64,000 nucleotides of DNA from Pedobacter polysacchareus. GTDB taxonomy: Bacteria; Bacteroidota; Bacteroidia; Sphingobacteriales; Sphingobacteriaceae. The notes beneath the pieces are model-generated. The model was not told the origin of the DNA and ran no database searches. It saw only the letters and a list, made by a program, of their open reading frames with translations. Shown in pieces: positions 17,525 through 27,244 of this stretch (its first letter is position 1; every line of letters begins with the position of its first letter). The position numbers and the translations under genes are program-made. Location: assembly GCF_019802255.1 (NCBI RefSeq), contig NZ_JAHYSS010000006.1, positions 186,001 to 250,000 of the forward strand, written 5' to 3'.

Positions 17525-17995
17525 CTATTCTCTAACATTTAGTATCTTTTTGATCAGCGCAATCTGTCCAAGATGGTAATGGGTATGTTCAATAATTCCA
17601 TGAAGGTTCCTAAAATAGTTTCCGTACTTCGGATCTGTGAAATCTTCAAAAAGTTGCTCTTCCTTTAACCCTTCTATCTGTAGCGCAAAGCGCTCCGCCT
17701 CCATCAAAGCCTGGTCTACTAATTTTCTCCAATCTGCTTCAGATTTTATTGCTGGCGCATTAAAACTCAATTGATCACTGCCGTCCAAAGGTCCTCCTTC
17801 TAATACTTTTAATACCACACTCACATAATAATTCGTATGAAAAACCAAGGTTGCAATAGTATTCAAATCGTAGACTTTTGCAGTTGCTTGCTGCCAGCTT
17901 ACATCGGATAAAGTGTCTCTTAGATTTACTGTTGTCCAGTTTCCACCAAAATGAACATCTCTAAAATGTTTTGCGATTTGCTGAATTGAATCCAT
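17525..17995 (-). CDS. DinB/YfiT-like metal-binding protein
   Basis: 156 residues forming a predicted four-helix bundle. A His in LVFHTNYYV and the C-terminal pair in EHTHYHLGQIALIKK fit the three-His metal site of the DinB superfamily. Many members are thiol transferases or have no known activity. There is no signal peptide. A single gene; neighbours give no hint. Confidence 0.8.
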   Translation of the reverse strand: MDSIQQIAKHFRDVHFGGNWTTVNLRDTLSDVSWQQATAKVYDLNTIATLVFHTNYYVSVVLKVLEGGPLDGSDQLSFNAPAIKSEADWRKLVDQALMEAERFALQIEGLKEEQLFEDFTDPKYGNYFRNLHGIIEHTHYHLGQIALIKKILNVRE

Positions 17996-18113
17996 ATCCT
18001 AAATTCCTGTTAAAAATCAAATACTCATAGTCGACTCCTATAAATTTGGAAAAAGATATTCAGAATACAAATAGGCATGGAGAGAATGAGGTAAGTTTAG
18101 GATCATATTTTAC

Positions 18114-18821
18114 CTAAAAATTCAATTGAGCAATGTAATTTTGAAATTGCTGACGATAAGCTTCTCCAATGGGAATATCTACTCCAGCTACGGTGATCTG
18201 TGATTTCTGGATAGACTCGATCTTATTCAAGGCTATTATAAAGGACCTGTGCACTCTCATAAAATTTCCTGAACCTAGCCGTTCTTCAACTATTTTAAGT
18301 CCTATTCTTGTGGTGACAGGTTTTCCGTCAGTATTGTTAATTCTCACATAATCCTTCATGCCTTCAATAAAAGTAATCTCCTGCACTTTCACTTTTACCA
18401 ATGCGTAATTTGCATTGACGAAGAAGTGATCATTTTCGTCCAATACCAGCTTTTTTTGTACGTGTTTACTTTGGTATAAAACATGGGCCTTTTGTACTGC
18501 CTTTAAAAACCTCGGAAAGGGCACTGGCTTAATCAGGTAGTCCACCACATCCAGGTCAAAGCCATCCAGAGCATGTTCTCCATAAGCGGTCACCATAATC
18601 ACCATTGGTGGATGCTCTAAAGCCCTTAATAATTCCAAACCGTTGATTCCAGGCATCTGGATATCCAGAAACATCAGGTCGATTTGCTGGGTTTTAAGGG
18701 TTTCCATCACTTCCGCTGGCTTCCGACAAGAGGCCACAATATTTAAATAAGGAAGCTGACGGACATTGTCTTCCAGCAAATCTAAAGCTGGTTTCTCATC
18801 ATCAAGGAGTAAACAATTCAT
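18114..18821 (-). CDS. LytTR-family response regulator
   Basis: 235 residues: receiver with DDEK and phospho-Asp53 (LMFLDIQMPGINGLELL), then a LytTR DNA-binding domain (about 130-235) with ITFIEGMKDYVRIN and MRVHRSFIIALNKI. It works with the LytS-like kinase gene that ends 23 bp upstream. The pair lies directly downstream of the TonB-receptor/DUF4249 operon on the same strand and may serve that system. Confidence 0.93.
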   Translation of the reverse strand: MNCLLLDDEKPALDLLEDNVRQLPYLNIVASCRKPAEVMETLKTQQIDLMFLDIQMPGINGLELLRALEHPPMVIMVTAYGEHALDGFDLDVVDYLIKPVPFPRFLKAVQKAHVLYQSKHVQKKLVLDENDHFFVNANYALVKVKVQEITFIEGMKDYVRINNTDGKPVTTRIGLKIVEERLGSGNFMRVHRSFIIALNKIESIQKSQITVAGVDIPIGEAYRQQFQNYIAQLNF

Positions 18822-18844
18822 AGTATAAATTAATTTGAAACGGC

Positions 18845-19918
18845 CTATAAAGCGATTTGGAGCTTCACCGTAAACGTTTGATCATTTTTTTCGATATTGA
18901 TCTGATGCTGGTCGGGATAAAGCAACGCTAATCTTCTGCACACATTAGGTAATCCGATTCCGGAATCCTTTTCCACCGCATGGACCTGCTCAGCAAGGCC
19001 GTTCATCACTATCAGGTGTAACCTTCGTTCCCCCTCTTCTATTTTCAGAAACACATCAATAATAGGATCATTCAAATCCCCTATCCCGTGCTTAAACGCA
19101 TTCTCTACAAATGGAATCAGGAGCATCGGTGCAATTGTAAAGTGTTCATAAGGGCCGGTCAGGTATAAGTTTACCTGGATATCATCCCCAAATCTGAGCA
19201 ATTGTAAATTGATGTAATTTTTCAGGTATTCTACTTCATTGGCAAGGCTGATTCTGGCGCCATCATGGTCGTACAGCATATAGCGCATCAATTGCGAAAG
19301 ACTGATTAAAGAAGGTTCCAGCAACTCCGATTTTTTCCTGGCCATAGAAACCAGCGTATTTAATACATTGAACATAAAATGAGGACTGATCTGTGAGGAA
19401 AGAAAGGCCAGTTCCGTTTTAAGGTTTACATTTTCCAGCTCTTTAATTAAGCCTTCCCGAGCTATTTTATCATGGTATAACCGATAGCAAAAACCGATGG
19501 TAATCACAAAAGCGAAAGGGATCAAGGAGATCCATAACCGGGGATTAGCAGGACCTGGCTTGCGAATTCCCCGCTCCTGATTCACATGGCTTTCTGCTGC
19601 TAAGCGCTCCCTGAATTGCGGCCTGGCAGGCATCATCAAACTATTTAACCCGATAAATACCATCAGACAAAGCACTAATAAACCACTATAAATCCAGGAA
19701 CCGAATTTGCGGTCTTTTAAAGGATAAATCAGGTAATAATGTATATAAAAAACAAGAACCAGCAGGATGTTAAACCAGAGCTCATGCTTTAACATTTCTG
19801 CCCTCCTCTCCGCAGGAAAATCATTGCCACGAAGCAGAAATGGCAGACTCAGTAATGGCAGTCCAATAAAAAGAGGAATCAGGAAATTAAAGACTTTGCT
19901 GTAGGTCGATTTTGTCAT
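18845..19918 (-). CDS. LytS-like sensor histidine kinase (His_kinase family)
   Basis: 357 residues. Four transmembrane helices (about 10-30, 50-66, 76-95 and 128-147), a short coiled coil, then the His_kinase motif SQISPHFMFNVLNTL with phospho-His180, and an HATPase region with PFVENAFKHGIGD and GIGLPNVCRRL. There is no large sensory domain, so the signal is read in or near the membrane. It is co-transcribed with the LytTR regulator. A paired TTAACAT repeat lies about 130 bp upstream. Confidence 0.93.
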   Translation of the reverse strand: MTKSTYSKVFNFLIPLFIGLPLLSLPFLLRGNDFPAERRAEMLKHELWFNILLVLVFYIHYYLIYPLKDRKFGSWIYSGLLVLCLMVFIGLNSLMMPARPQFRERLAAESHVNQERGIRKPGPANPRLWISLIPFAFVITIGFCYRLYHDKIAREGLIKELENVNLKTELAFLSSQISPHFMFNVLNTLVSMARKKSELLEPSLISLSQLMRYMLYDHDGARISLANEVEYLKNYINLQLLRFGDDIQVNLYLTGPYEHFTIAPMLLIPFVENAFKHGIGDLNDPIIDVFLKIEEGERRLHLIVMNGLAEQVHAVEKDSGIGLPNVCRRLALLYPDQHQINIEKNDQTFTVKLQIAL

Positions 19919-20047
19919 TAGATATTATGGTTTTCTATCTTGATGATGCCATCCTAAACTATTCATCAGGGTTATAAATGCTAAGTTTAGGATGGTTTCA
20001 TCTGATCTTCAAATGTAAGCTTCGAAGTATAAAAATGAGTGTCAATG

Positions 20048-20066
20048 AATGTTAAGGTATGTTAAT
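20048..20066 (-). promoter_or_regulatory. Paired TTAACAT repeat, candidate LytTR site
   Basis: On the plus strand ATGTTAA starts at 20049 and again at 20059, 10 bp apart, overlapping the end of the DUF4249 gene and about 130 bp before the kinase start. The same pair occurs at 24446 and 24456 before the DUF4397 gene. Half-site pairs at helical spacing are typical of LytTR proteins; assignment is inferred. Confidence 0.45.
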
Positions 20067-20865
20067 GTGTCACCAGAACATTTAAGGTATCGGCGCGCAT
20101 CGCGGTAAATATCCCCAGGCCATTTTGAACATTGGTATATTGAGGAGTTAAGTTTAAGGAATTGGAGCTGCTGCTGCTGATCGCTTTGCTATATTCTTCA
20201 TTGATATGAAAAAGCAATACCTGATAATTCCCTAAATAGTTAAACGTCATTTGCTGTGTTTGATGAGTGGCAACCGTACCCAGGATACTTTCAATATCCT
20301 GGTAGGTACGGTTAAACCTGGAATCAGTAGGCGTTTTATATAAGTCTGTATTTTTAAACACCATCATATAGTTATCTTTCCCAGGGTTATTCCAATTGAA
20401 AACAAGCGGTATAAAGGCTGCCGGTGTAGTCCCAAAAGAAAACTCAGGGACAACTTGTGTGGTACTGGAAACCCTGAATCCTGTTGGTTTCCCGGGAACA
20501 CTGGTCTCCGCAGTAATGGTTTTACCCAGATACTCGAAACTCAGCGCATAATGTTGGTGGTCTTTCACAAAACTTGCATCTGCATAATTGTAAACCCCGG
20601 GGCTGGTTTCCGATAACAGTACCTCATCTGTTCCATTACTGATTTTTAAGTTCAGATTGGTGATGGGATAGCCGTGTGTGATGGTATCTTCCATAAATTT
20701 CTGGTAGGACACTTTTACCTGTATAGGTACGCCGGGAACGAGATAAGCCTGAACCACCGGCCTGTCGTAATAATCGTTCTCTACATCCTGCGATTTTTTA
20801 CAGGAATAGCAGCAAATGAGTAGCAAACTTAGGTACATCAATCGCATTATATTTTTTATTTCCAT
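20062..20865 (-). CDS. DUF4249 family lipoprotein
   Basis: 267 residues with a lipoprotein signal (lipobox LICCYSC). The DUF4249 features are an N-terminal strand region DRPVVQAYLVPGVPIQVKVSYQ and a later YALSFEYLGKTITAETSVPG. Such proteins are encoded next to TonB receptors in Bacteroidota and are thought to sit at the outer membrane. Its start lies inside the end of the receptor gene (10-bp overlap), so the two are translated together. The substrate is unknown. It is on the short side for the family. Confidence 0.8.
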   Translation of the reverse strand: MEIKNIMRLMYLSLLLICCYSCKKSQDVENDYYDRPVVQAYLVPGVPIQVKVSYQKFMEDTITHGYPITNLNLKISNGTDEVLLSETSPGVYNYADASFVKDHQHYALSFEYLGKTITAETSVPGKPTGFRVSSTTQVVPEFSFGTTPAAFIPLVFNWNNPGKDNYMMVFKNTDLYKTPTDSRFNRTYQDIESILGTVATHQTQQMTFNYLGNYQVLLFHINEEYSKAISSSSSNSLNLTPQYTNVQNGLGIFTAMRADTLNVLVTH

Positions 20866-23672
20866 CTTAAACTGAGCGTTATATTAGGGGTAAGTCCGAG
20901 GTAATTCACATTAGAAGTAATCACCTGATTGTTAACGATGGTATATTGTTTATACCAGATATTGGATCGGTTGTAAACGTTAAATAATGAAAAACCGATA
21001 CTACCTGTCTTCCGGCTATCTACTTTTAATAAATCGTAAGTAATGGCTACATCCATTCTATGGTATGGCGCCATCCGCAGCGCATTTTTATCACTAATCG
21101 TCAGATAAGAATGGCTTTGACCGGTAAAATCATCCACTGTATAACTCGTTAAAGGTGCGGTATAGGGCTTGCCAGTAGCGAAAGTCCAGGTGGCGGAAAA
21201 TGCCCAGCGTCCGAGATGGTAAAGGTTCACCAGTTTCAGTTCGTGTCGGGTATCCTGATTGGCCGCAAATTCCCCACCATAAACATCGAAGTTATTGATC
21301 GCTTCCGCCAAAGTATAACTGATCCAACCCGTATATTTTCCTCTTGTTTTTTGCAGTAATACTTCTAAACCTTTACTATAGCCGCTTCCGGTATAGAAAT
21401 GTTCTTCCAGATTCTGCAGTCCCCCTCTTCTATTTCCTCCGGTCATTCTTTGAGCATACTCTGATAAGTTATCTAGCTTTTTATAATAAGCTTCAATATC
21501 TATCAAATAGTTTTTGGCCTCATAGCTGGCTCCGGCAATATAATGGAGCGAAGAGCTCACCGGGATGGCGGTATGATTAGAAAGCACCCAAAAATCACGG
21601 CTGCCAGACAATACATCTTCCCGGATCACACGGTTGGCAAACTGGTAAAACTTACCTGTTGAAGCTTTTAAGGTAATGCGATCGGTTAAGGTATAAGTGG
21701 CCGAAAAGCGAGGTTCCGAATAGAATTTCCGGGTCTGATCATAATAGGTTCCCCTCCATCCAGCTTTTACCTGTAAATGATCTCCGAGGTCGCTTTCCAA
21801 CTCTGCATAAGCACCGGAAGTGATCGCTTTAGTATTCTGGTCGATGAGCTTGCTGGTATCATTCTGACTATTTTCATAATACACGTGCTGGTTGGATGCA
21901 AAAATGCCATAGTTCAGTTTCAATTTTCCTGTGGCCTGATATTCCCAGTCAGATTTCAGACTAAAATCTTCCAGACTATTCTTTTCCAGTGTTCCAGTCT
22001 TGATTTCCTGACTCACACCGGCGGTATCCGAAAAATTCACGGTACTGGTGTTGTCCCGATCGCTATGGTATCTGGAATAGCTGACTAAAGTATTGGAATA
22101 TAATTTAGGACTCCATCTTTTCGACCATTTCAAGCTGGAACCCAGGTTACCATAGGTGGTTTTGTCGGTCATACCGATTCCACCAGCCCCAGCGCCAATT
22201 CCGGAAGGCAGCGAAATCGACCTTGTATTGTCCAGGTTGTCATTCCCCTGGTAAATACTCCAGGAAAATTTATTCTTATCGTCTGGAGTATAAGTGTATT
22301 TCGCATTTAAATCATAGAAATAGGAGAATGGAGTAGAAACGGTGACTTCAGCACCGCCTCCAAAACCACCTCCGCCGCCCCCCGGCCGGCCCATTCCCTG
22401 TCCTGGAACTCCGGTAGTACCGGTACTCGCAGCACTGCTGGCATTAAACTTATTGAAAATCTTATTATACAGTGGTCCCTGGTAAGAATGGCGGAAAGCC
22501 AATAACAAGGATGATTTATCATTTAACGGACTTTCCAGGAAAACATTTGCGCTCATTAAGCTGAGGTCAGCAGAGATATTGGCTTCCTTGATGTTTCCTT
22601 CCTTCCCAACAATATCGGTTACGCTGGATAGACGACCGCCAAATTTGGCAGAAAACCCGCCTTTATAAAGCGTCACATCTTTTACTGCATTACTGTTAAA
22701 GGCACTAAAAAAACCATACAAATGGTCTACCTGATAAACAGTAAAACCATCAAACAGCACCAGGTTCTGGTCGGGAGTTCCACCTCTTACGTAAGCACCC
22801 GAGGAGGATTCATTACTTCCACTTACTCCTGGCATGAGTTGGAAGGACCTCAATATGTCTTTCTCGCCAATGTTTGGTAATTCGTCTAGCTTGGCAGGAG
22901 AAATTTGCAGGACACTGATTCTCCTTTTGTCGGTTGACATCAGCCCATCACTTTTCTTGTCATTAATGGTCACTTCATTCAATGCCCTGACGGCGACAAA
23001 GAGCTTAATGACCAGTTCCTCTTTGATATTATTTTGATTCAAAAAGAAAACTTCCGGCTGATAACCTACATAATGAACATCCAGGATACAGGTATCAGAT
23101 GGTACATTTAATAAGGTAAAATAGCCATCAGTATTGGTTTTGGTACTGATATTTGTATTCCTCACCTTCACAATTGTTGCTGGCAGGGATTCCCCATTTG
23201 CATTGTCAAGGATTTTACCACTGATGTTAAATGGCCCTGTTTTCTTTACCGCTTTTGTTTCCAGCTGCTGAGTATACGCTAAAGGCCTTGCAGCGGGGAT
23301 CTTATCTTTTTCCAGACGCTGCTCTCTCCCGATTTTCTTTAAGCGGCTGACATCTTCAGATGTTCTGATGATGTAAACCGTTTGATCTGCGTCGATCCAG
23401 TAACGGAGCCGGTTTTGCTTACAAAGCCCATCCAGCAGGTCTTTTACATTTTCATTATCGTAATGATCCACCACATTATATTCAGAGATCATTTGCAAGT
23501 CGTACACAATTCTAACGCCTGATTGCAGCGTGATCTGATCCAGCATACGGCTCAATGAACAGGTGTAAAAACCCGAAATCGTTGCTTTACTATCCAGGGG
23601 GCGCTGCGCATTTGCTTTAGAAAAACACAAAGCAAAGACCAGGATAATCCATAAAAATTTCCTGTTCCCCAT
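20856..23672 (-). CDS. TonB-dependent receptor with STN and carboxypeptidase-like domains
   Basis: 938 residues, exported (signal ends near ANA). An STN domain (about 35-110), normally used to signal to an anti-sigma factor, is followed by a CarboxypepD-reg domain (about 150-235, ISGKILDNANGESLPATIVKV), a plug (about 250-380, YVRGGTPDQNLVLFDGFTVY) and an outer-membrane barrel ending in LSLRWK with a terminal aromatic neighbour. A glycine-rich stretch (GRPGGGGGGFGGG, about 430-445) lies in an early barrel loop. No FecI/FecR genes are adjacent; a LytTR pair is. The ligand is unknown. It overlaps the DUF4249 gene and touches the DUF4397 stop by one base. Confidence 0.92.
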   Translation of the reverse strand: MGNRKFLWIILVFALCFSKANAQRPLDSKATISGFYTCSLSRMLDQITLQSGVRIVYDLQMISEYNVVDHYDNENVKDLLDGLCKQNRLRYWIDADQTVYIIRTSEDVSRLKKIGREQRLEKDKIPAARPLAYTQQLETKAVKKTGPFNISGKILDNANGESLPATIVKVRNTNISTKTNTDGYFTLLNVPSDTCILDVHYVGYQPEVFFLNQNNIKEELVIKLFVAVRALNEVTINDKKSDGLMSTDKRRISVLQISPAKLDELPNIGEKDILRSFQLMPGVSGSNESSSGAYVRGGTPDQNLVLFDGFTVYQVDHLYGFFSAFNSNAVKDVTLYKGGFSAKFGGRLSSVTDIVGKEGNIKEANISADLSLMSANVFLESPLNDKSSLLLAFRHSYQGPLYNKIFNKFNASSAASTGTTGVPGQGMGRPGGGGGGFGGGAEVTVSTPFSYFYDLNAKYTYTPDDKNKFSWSIYQGNDNLDNTRSISLPSGIGAGAGGIGMTDKTTYGNLGSSLKWSKRWSPKLYSNTLVSYSRYHSDRDNTSTVNFSDTAGVSQEIKTGTLEKNSLEDFSLKSDWEYQATGKLKLNYGIFASNQHVYYENSQNDTSKLIDQNTKAITSGAYAELESDLGDHLQVKAGWRGTYYDQTRKFYSEPRFSATYTLTDRITLKASTGKFYQFANRVIREDVLSGSRDFWVLSNHTAIPVSSSLHYIAGASYEAKNYLIDIEAYYKKLDNLSEYAQRMTGGNRRGGLQNLEEHFYTGSGYSKGLEVLLQKTRGKYTGWISYTLAEAINNFDVYGGEFAANQDTRHELKLVNLYHLGRWAFSATWTFATGKPYTAPLTSYTVDDFTGQSHSYLTISDKNALRMAPYHRMDVAITYDLLKVDSRKTGSIGFSLFNVYNRSNIWYKQYTIVNNQVITSNVNYLGLTPNITLSLRWK

Positions 23673-24388
23673 TATAGATTTGTAATCAATTGCGCAGAAA
23701 AAGGTTGATCGTTGTTCCCGGCTGCATTTTGCAGACCCCTTGAAATAATGGTATAATACTTTCCTGCGGTCAGGGTATTCTCAGGCAAACTGGTTATCAA
23801 TTCCTGTGTGTCATGGTCTTTGAGCTGCAGGTTAAAAGTGCCCGGATCTACCGCGATAAATTCGCTGGCGCCCTTATAGGAAATATTGCTGATGAGGTTT
23901 CCTTTGTCTTCTATGGCAAAATCCAATGCCCTGGTATCCGGCGACAAATGAATGAACCTGATAAAGGCTTTTTCTGTGGAAGCTACAGTCATCACATCCT
24001 TCACCAGCAGGCCATTCAGATTTTCCCCTTTGTCTATTGCGAAATAAGAATAGACGGTATTCTCTGAAAGCGTAATGGTTTTACTGAGCAAGGCATCCGT
24101 ACTGCTGGCGGTCGTAAATTTCATAGTGTGATCACCTGCTGTGTATTGCACATAGTTTAATACTCCACCAAAGGGAATCGCCCCGGTATTCACCTGTGTG
24201 CCGTCCAGGTAAATATTAAAAGTACCCAAAGTTGGAGCAGCATTGATGATGCTCAGATAGGACGTATTGCTGGTGGTGGTGTCGTTCTTCATGCAAGCCG
24301 TCGACAACTGGATAAATAAACCCATCATCCCCCATAGGCTGACACTTTTTAATCTGGTTCCGATTGTTTTTGTAGATTTCTTCATCAT
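23672..24388 (-). CDS. DUF4397 domain lipoprotein
   Basis: 238 residues with a lipoprotein signal (lipobox STAC). Two beta-rich repeats are seen: YLSIINAAPTLGTFNIYLDG (about 40) and FIRFIHLSPDTRALDFAI (about 140), the pattern of DUF4397 proteins. It is first in the three-gene operon DUF4397, TonB receptor, DUF4249, with overlapping ends. It probably sits at the outer membrane and helps the receptor, for example in adhesion or ligand capture (inference). Confidence 0.8.
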   Translation of the reverse strand: MMKKSTKTIGTRLKSVSLWGMMGLFIQLSTACMKNDTTTSNTSYLSIINAAPTLGTFNIYLDGTQVNTGAIPFGGVLNYVQYTAGDHTMKFTTASSTDALLSKTITLSENTVYSYFAIDKGENLNGLLVKDVMTVASTEKAFIRFIHLSPDTRALDFAIEDKGNLISNISYKGASEFIAVDPGTFNLQLKDHDTQELITSLPENTLTAGKYYTIISRGLQNAAGNNDQPFSAQLITNL

Positions 24389-24444
24389 AATTTTAAAATT
24401 TAGCGGTGTATTATCTGTTTACTCCAGCGAATTTTGAGAATTAT

Positions 24445-24463
24445 GATGTTAAGAAATGTTAAT
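24445..24463 (-). promoter_or_regulatory. Paired TTAACAT repeat before the TonB-receptor operon
   Basis: ATGTTAA (plus strand) starts at 24446 and 24456, 10 bp apart, 58 bp upstream of the DUF4397 start codon. It matches the pair at 20049/20059 at most positions. A single further ATGTTAAG lies at about 24603. Confidence 0.45.
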
Positions 24464-24684
24464 TGAGACGAACGGGGTTATATTTAGGATCAAGAGGTTG
24501 ATTTTGGCGAAAAATAAGTTTGTGAGGATATTACTGTCATCAACATCTCGAAATAATAGGAAGTGATGATTTAGGTAACTGTTTTTTGAAGACCGCTAAT
24601 TAATGTTAAGCAATTAAAAAATTGCTTGATTATTTAACGTTTAAATAATATTAAACTCATTATTTTGCGCCACAAATCAAATTT

Positions 24685-26106
24685 ATGAGAATAAAACACT
24701 TACTTATTTACAGTTCACTGGTTATCTTTAGTTTAGCTGGTTGTTCTAAACAAATTACCTCTGACGCAATTGAAGCCCCAATAGAAAAGCTACCCGAAAA
24801 TTATAAAATCACAGAAGATTTTGAGAACGTGACTAAAACTGGATACGCTGCAGCTGACATCAGTATCTCTACCGGATCCTGGAATTTTGACGATGCCCTA
24901 GTCGGTGATCTAGCCGCAGATCTTAAAAACGGAAAAAAAAGTGTCCGAATGAGAACTGGAAAAATCACTATGAATTTCGACGTTGCAGGACTAAAAACCT
25001 TATACATCAGCCACGGTAAATACGGAAAAGACGCAGATTTCACCTGGCAATTATTGATGTCGGAAGATGGAGGAACAACCTTTACGCCGCTTGGTACAGA
25101 AATTCAGGAAAAGAATACCACATTGGTAACTGACTCCTTCAAAATTGATGCTAAAGGAAAAGTGCGCTTCCAGATCAAAAAAACAAGCGCAACAGTACGT
25201 CTTAATATTGATGACATCATTTTCAAAGGAACCGGAGAATCAGGTATTATCGTAGGTACTCCTGACACCGACCCGGGTGAAGATCCTTCTACACCTCCAA
25301 GTTCTGATCCTTCAAGAGATCTTGTTATAGGTGCTGATGCACAACCTGCTACTGGTGACGATAGCAATGCACTTTTTGGAAACCCATCTGAAGCCAATGG
25401 ATTAACTCCTGATAACTACTTGCTGAATATGAGCTATTATGTTCAGTCTTACAGCAGCAGCCGCGGTACACCAAACTGGGTGAGCTGGCATTTAGATCCA
25501 AAAACCATTACCCAAGTCACTAAGCGATTAGACAATTTCGCAGGTTACTCAGGTTTACCAAGTAATTTTTACCAGGTATCTAACACCAGTTATTACAATT
25601 CAGGTTTTGATAGAGGTCACAATTGTCCATCGGCAGACCGTACCAGCTCAACAGCAGCAAATGGTGCAACTTTCCTAATGACCAATATGATCCCGCAAGC
25701 ACCAAATAACAATCAAAAACCATGGGCAGACTTTGAAAATTACCTAAGATCTCAAGTAGTTTCAGGTAATGAAGTTTACATCATTATGGGAAGTTATGGA
25801 ACTGGTGGTATCGGTAAATCCGGAGCACTAACTACTACAATCGATAACGGCAAAGTAACTGTTCCAAGTAATGTATGGAAAGTAGCATTGATCATCCCTA
25901 ATGGTAACGGAGATGCTTCCAGAGTGAGCACTTCTACCAGGGTAATTGCTTTGAATACACCAAACGTGAATACCATCGATACGGATTGGAAAAAATACAT
26001 TGTTACCGTTAGAGATATTGAAAAAGCTACCGGTTATAATTTGCTTTCTGCATTGCCTCAGGGAGTTCAGGATGTGATTGAAACCAGGAAAGACGCTGGG
26101 AACTAA
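24685..26106 (+). CDS. Secreted DNA/RNA non-specific endonuclease (NUC1/NucA family), lipoprotein
   Basis: 473 residues. A lipoprotein signal ends at LAGC. Residues about 45-185 form a beta-sandwich region that may bind ligand. A Pro/Asp/Ser-rich linker (about 190-215) leads to the nuclease domain (about 220-470). The catalytic motif is FDRGHNCPSADR (DRGH with His as general base), and the metal Asn lies in NMIPQAPNNNQKPWADFENYLR. It should degrade extracellular nucleic acids as a nutrient source or for biofilm control. It stands alone and has its own terminator. Confidence 0.9.
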   Translation: MRIKHLLIYSSLVIFSLAGCSKQITSDAIEAPIEKLPENYKITEDFENVTKTGYAAADISISTGSWNFDDALVGDLAADLKNGKKSVRMRTGKITMNFDVAGLKTLYISHGKYGKDADFTWQLLMSEDGGTTFTPLGTEIQEKNTTLVTDSFKIDAKGKVRFQIKKTSATVRLNIDDIIFKGTGESGIIVGTPDTDPGEDPSTPPSSDPSRDLVIGADAQPATGDDSNALFGNPSEANGLTPDNYLLNMSYYVQSYSSSRGTPNWVSWHLDPKTITQVTKRLDNFAGYSGLPSNFYQVSNTSYYNSGFDRGHNCPSADRTSSTAANGATFLMTNMIPQAPNNNQKPWADFENYLRSQVVSGNEVYIIMGSYGTGGIGKSGALTTTIDNGKVTVPSNVWKVALIIPNGNGDASRVSTSTRVIALNTPNVNTIDTDWKKYIVTVRDIEKATGYNLLSALPQGVQDVIETRKDAGN

Positions 26107-26125
26107 TAGACTTCATTGCATTTAT

Positions 26126-26159
26126 AAAGAAGCGTTCGTATGCCTACGAACGCTTCTTT
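26126..26159 (+). terminator. Terminator of the endonuclease gene
   Basis: AAAGAAGCGTTCGTA, loop TGCC, perfect complement, then a T-run to 26164. It may also serve the convergent minus-strand gene. Confidence 0.9.
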
Positions 26160-26179
26160 TTTTTAAGTCAATTCAACCT

Positions 26180-26974
26180 CTAAGAATTTCTTACCAGGAA
26201 GAATCCTTTATCGTAACCCTGTACACTATTATCAATGTTAATTTGCTGCTCACCAACTACGTATGAGGCAAACTCAGTTTTGATCTCATAGTTATCGAAA
26301 TGCGTAAGAAAGTTCTTTTCATTAAAAAACCATGAAGGATACTTTGCTTCGTAAATCTCTGGAGATACAATTTGCAAAGTCAATCTATCAGGGTTGTTAT
26401 CGCAAATGAAAGCCGTTCGATCTATCAGAATGTATTTAAAGTCGATTTTTTTCAATTCATTTAGAAATTCGTGGGGCTTTTCCAAATACTGTACGACACC
26501 TGAGAGCAATAATATATCCGCTTTCTTAGTGCTCATGCTATCAGCAATTGTCGGATGGAACTTTAGAACATCATCCTCAAACATTGTTTTCCCACAATTC
26601 ACATAGTCCTTTTGCTCCACTACACTCCAATGCACTTTTAGTCCCGATGGAATAAAATCACGAACCTGATAATAGGTGCTTCCTAATGAACCTCCAAAAT
26701 CAATTACATTTAAATTATTATTGCAATTAATAGCAGCGTATAGAAGAGCGGTTATTATGGAATATGGATATATCTTTTCATCAAATAATACAGAATCCCG
26801 TTCGTAAACGGCCTCACCATTTTTTATCTTCAATAATGAATCGCGTGTTTTATTTAAAATTAAATCTGACTCATATCCTCCAGAAAGCGCTACAAGTTCG
26901 CTCCAATCTTTATAATCACCAAACCATCCATATCTATTGTTCTCAGCTTTCTTTTTCCTCTTAAAAAATGACAT
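26180..26974 (-). CDS. Methyltransferase of the TIGR04325 (LIC12133) type
   Basis: 264 residues. A basic N-terminus (MSFFKRKKKAENNRYG) precedes a class I methyltransferase fold. The SAM motif is VIDFGGSLGSTYYQV, followed by ILLLSGVVQYLEKPHEFLNEL and YILIDRTAF. Relatives sit in surface-glycan clusters. Here it is alone with no glycosyltransferases around, so the substrate cannot be inferred. Met1 is the only good start. Confidence 0.75.
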   Translation of the reverse strand: MSFFKRKKKAENNRYGWFGDYKDWSELVALSGGYESDLILNKTRDSLLKIKNGEAVYERDSVLFDEKIYPYSIITALLYAAINCNNNLNVIDFGGSLGSTYYQVRDFIPSGLKVHWSVVEQKDYVNCGKTMFEDDVLKFHPTIADSMSTKKADILLLSGVVQYLEKPHEFLNELKKIDFKYILIDRTAFICDNNPDRLTLQIVSPEIYEAKYPSWFFNEKNFLTHFDNYEIKTEFASYVVGEQQINIDNSVQGYDKGFFLVRNS

Positions 26975-27244
26975 ATACAGTCTATAATTTGTTTGGTGAA
27001 ATATAGAAATTTACTTTGACAGATAGTAGTTTTTAATCTAATGAAACCTATGTTTATTATAGAGCTTAAACAATAAAAATAGGCGTTAAGTTAGGATGTT
27101 GTATCATCGCTGTCTGAATTTTTATTGACCATAAATTTATCCTATCCTAGATGAGTAAGAAGTCCGTTATTTTTTCTTTTAATTCTACTTTGGAAAGATT
27201 GTGCAAACTGTCAAAATAAGATCTGTCTTGCTATTTTTGTCTTA

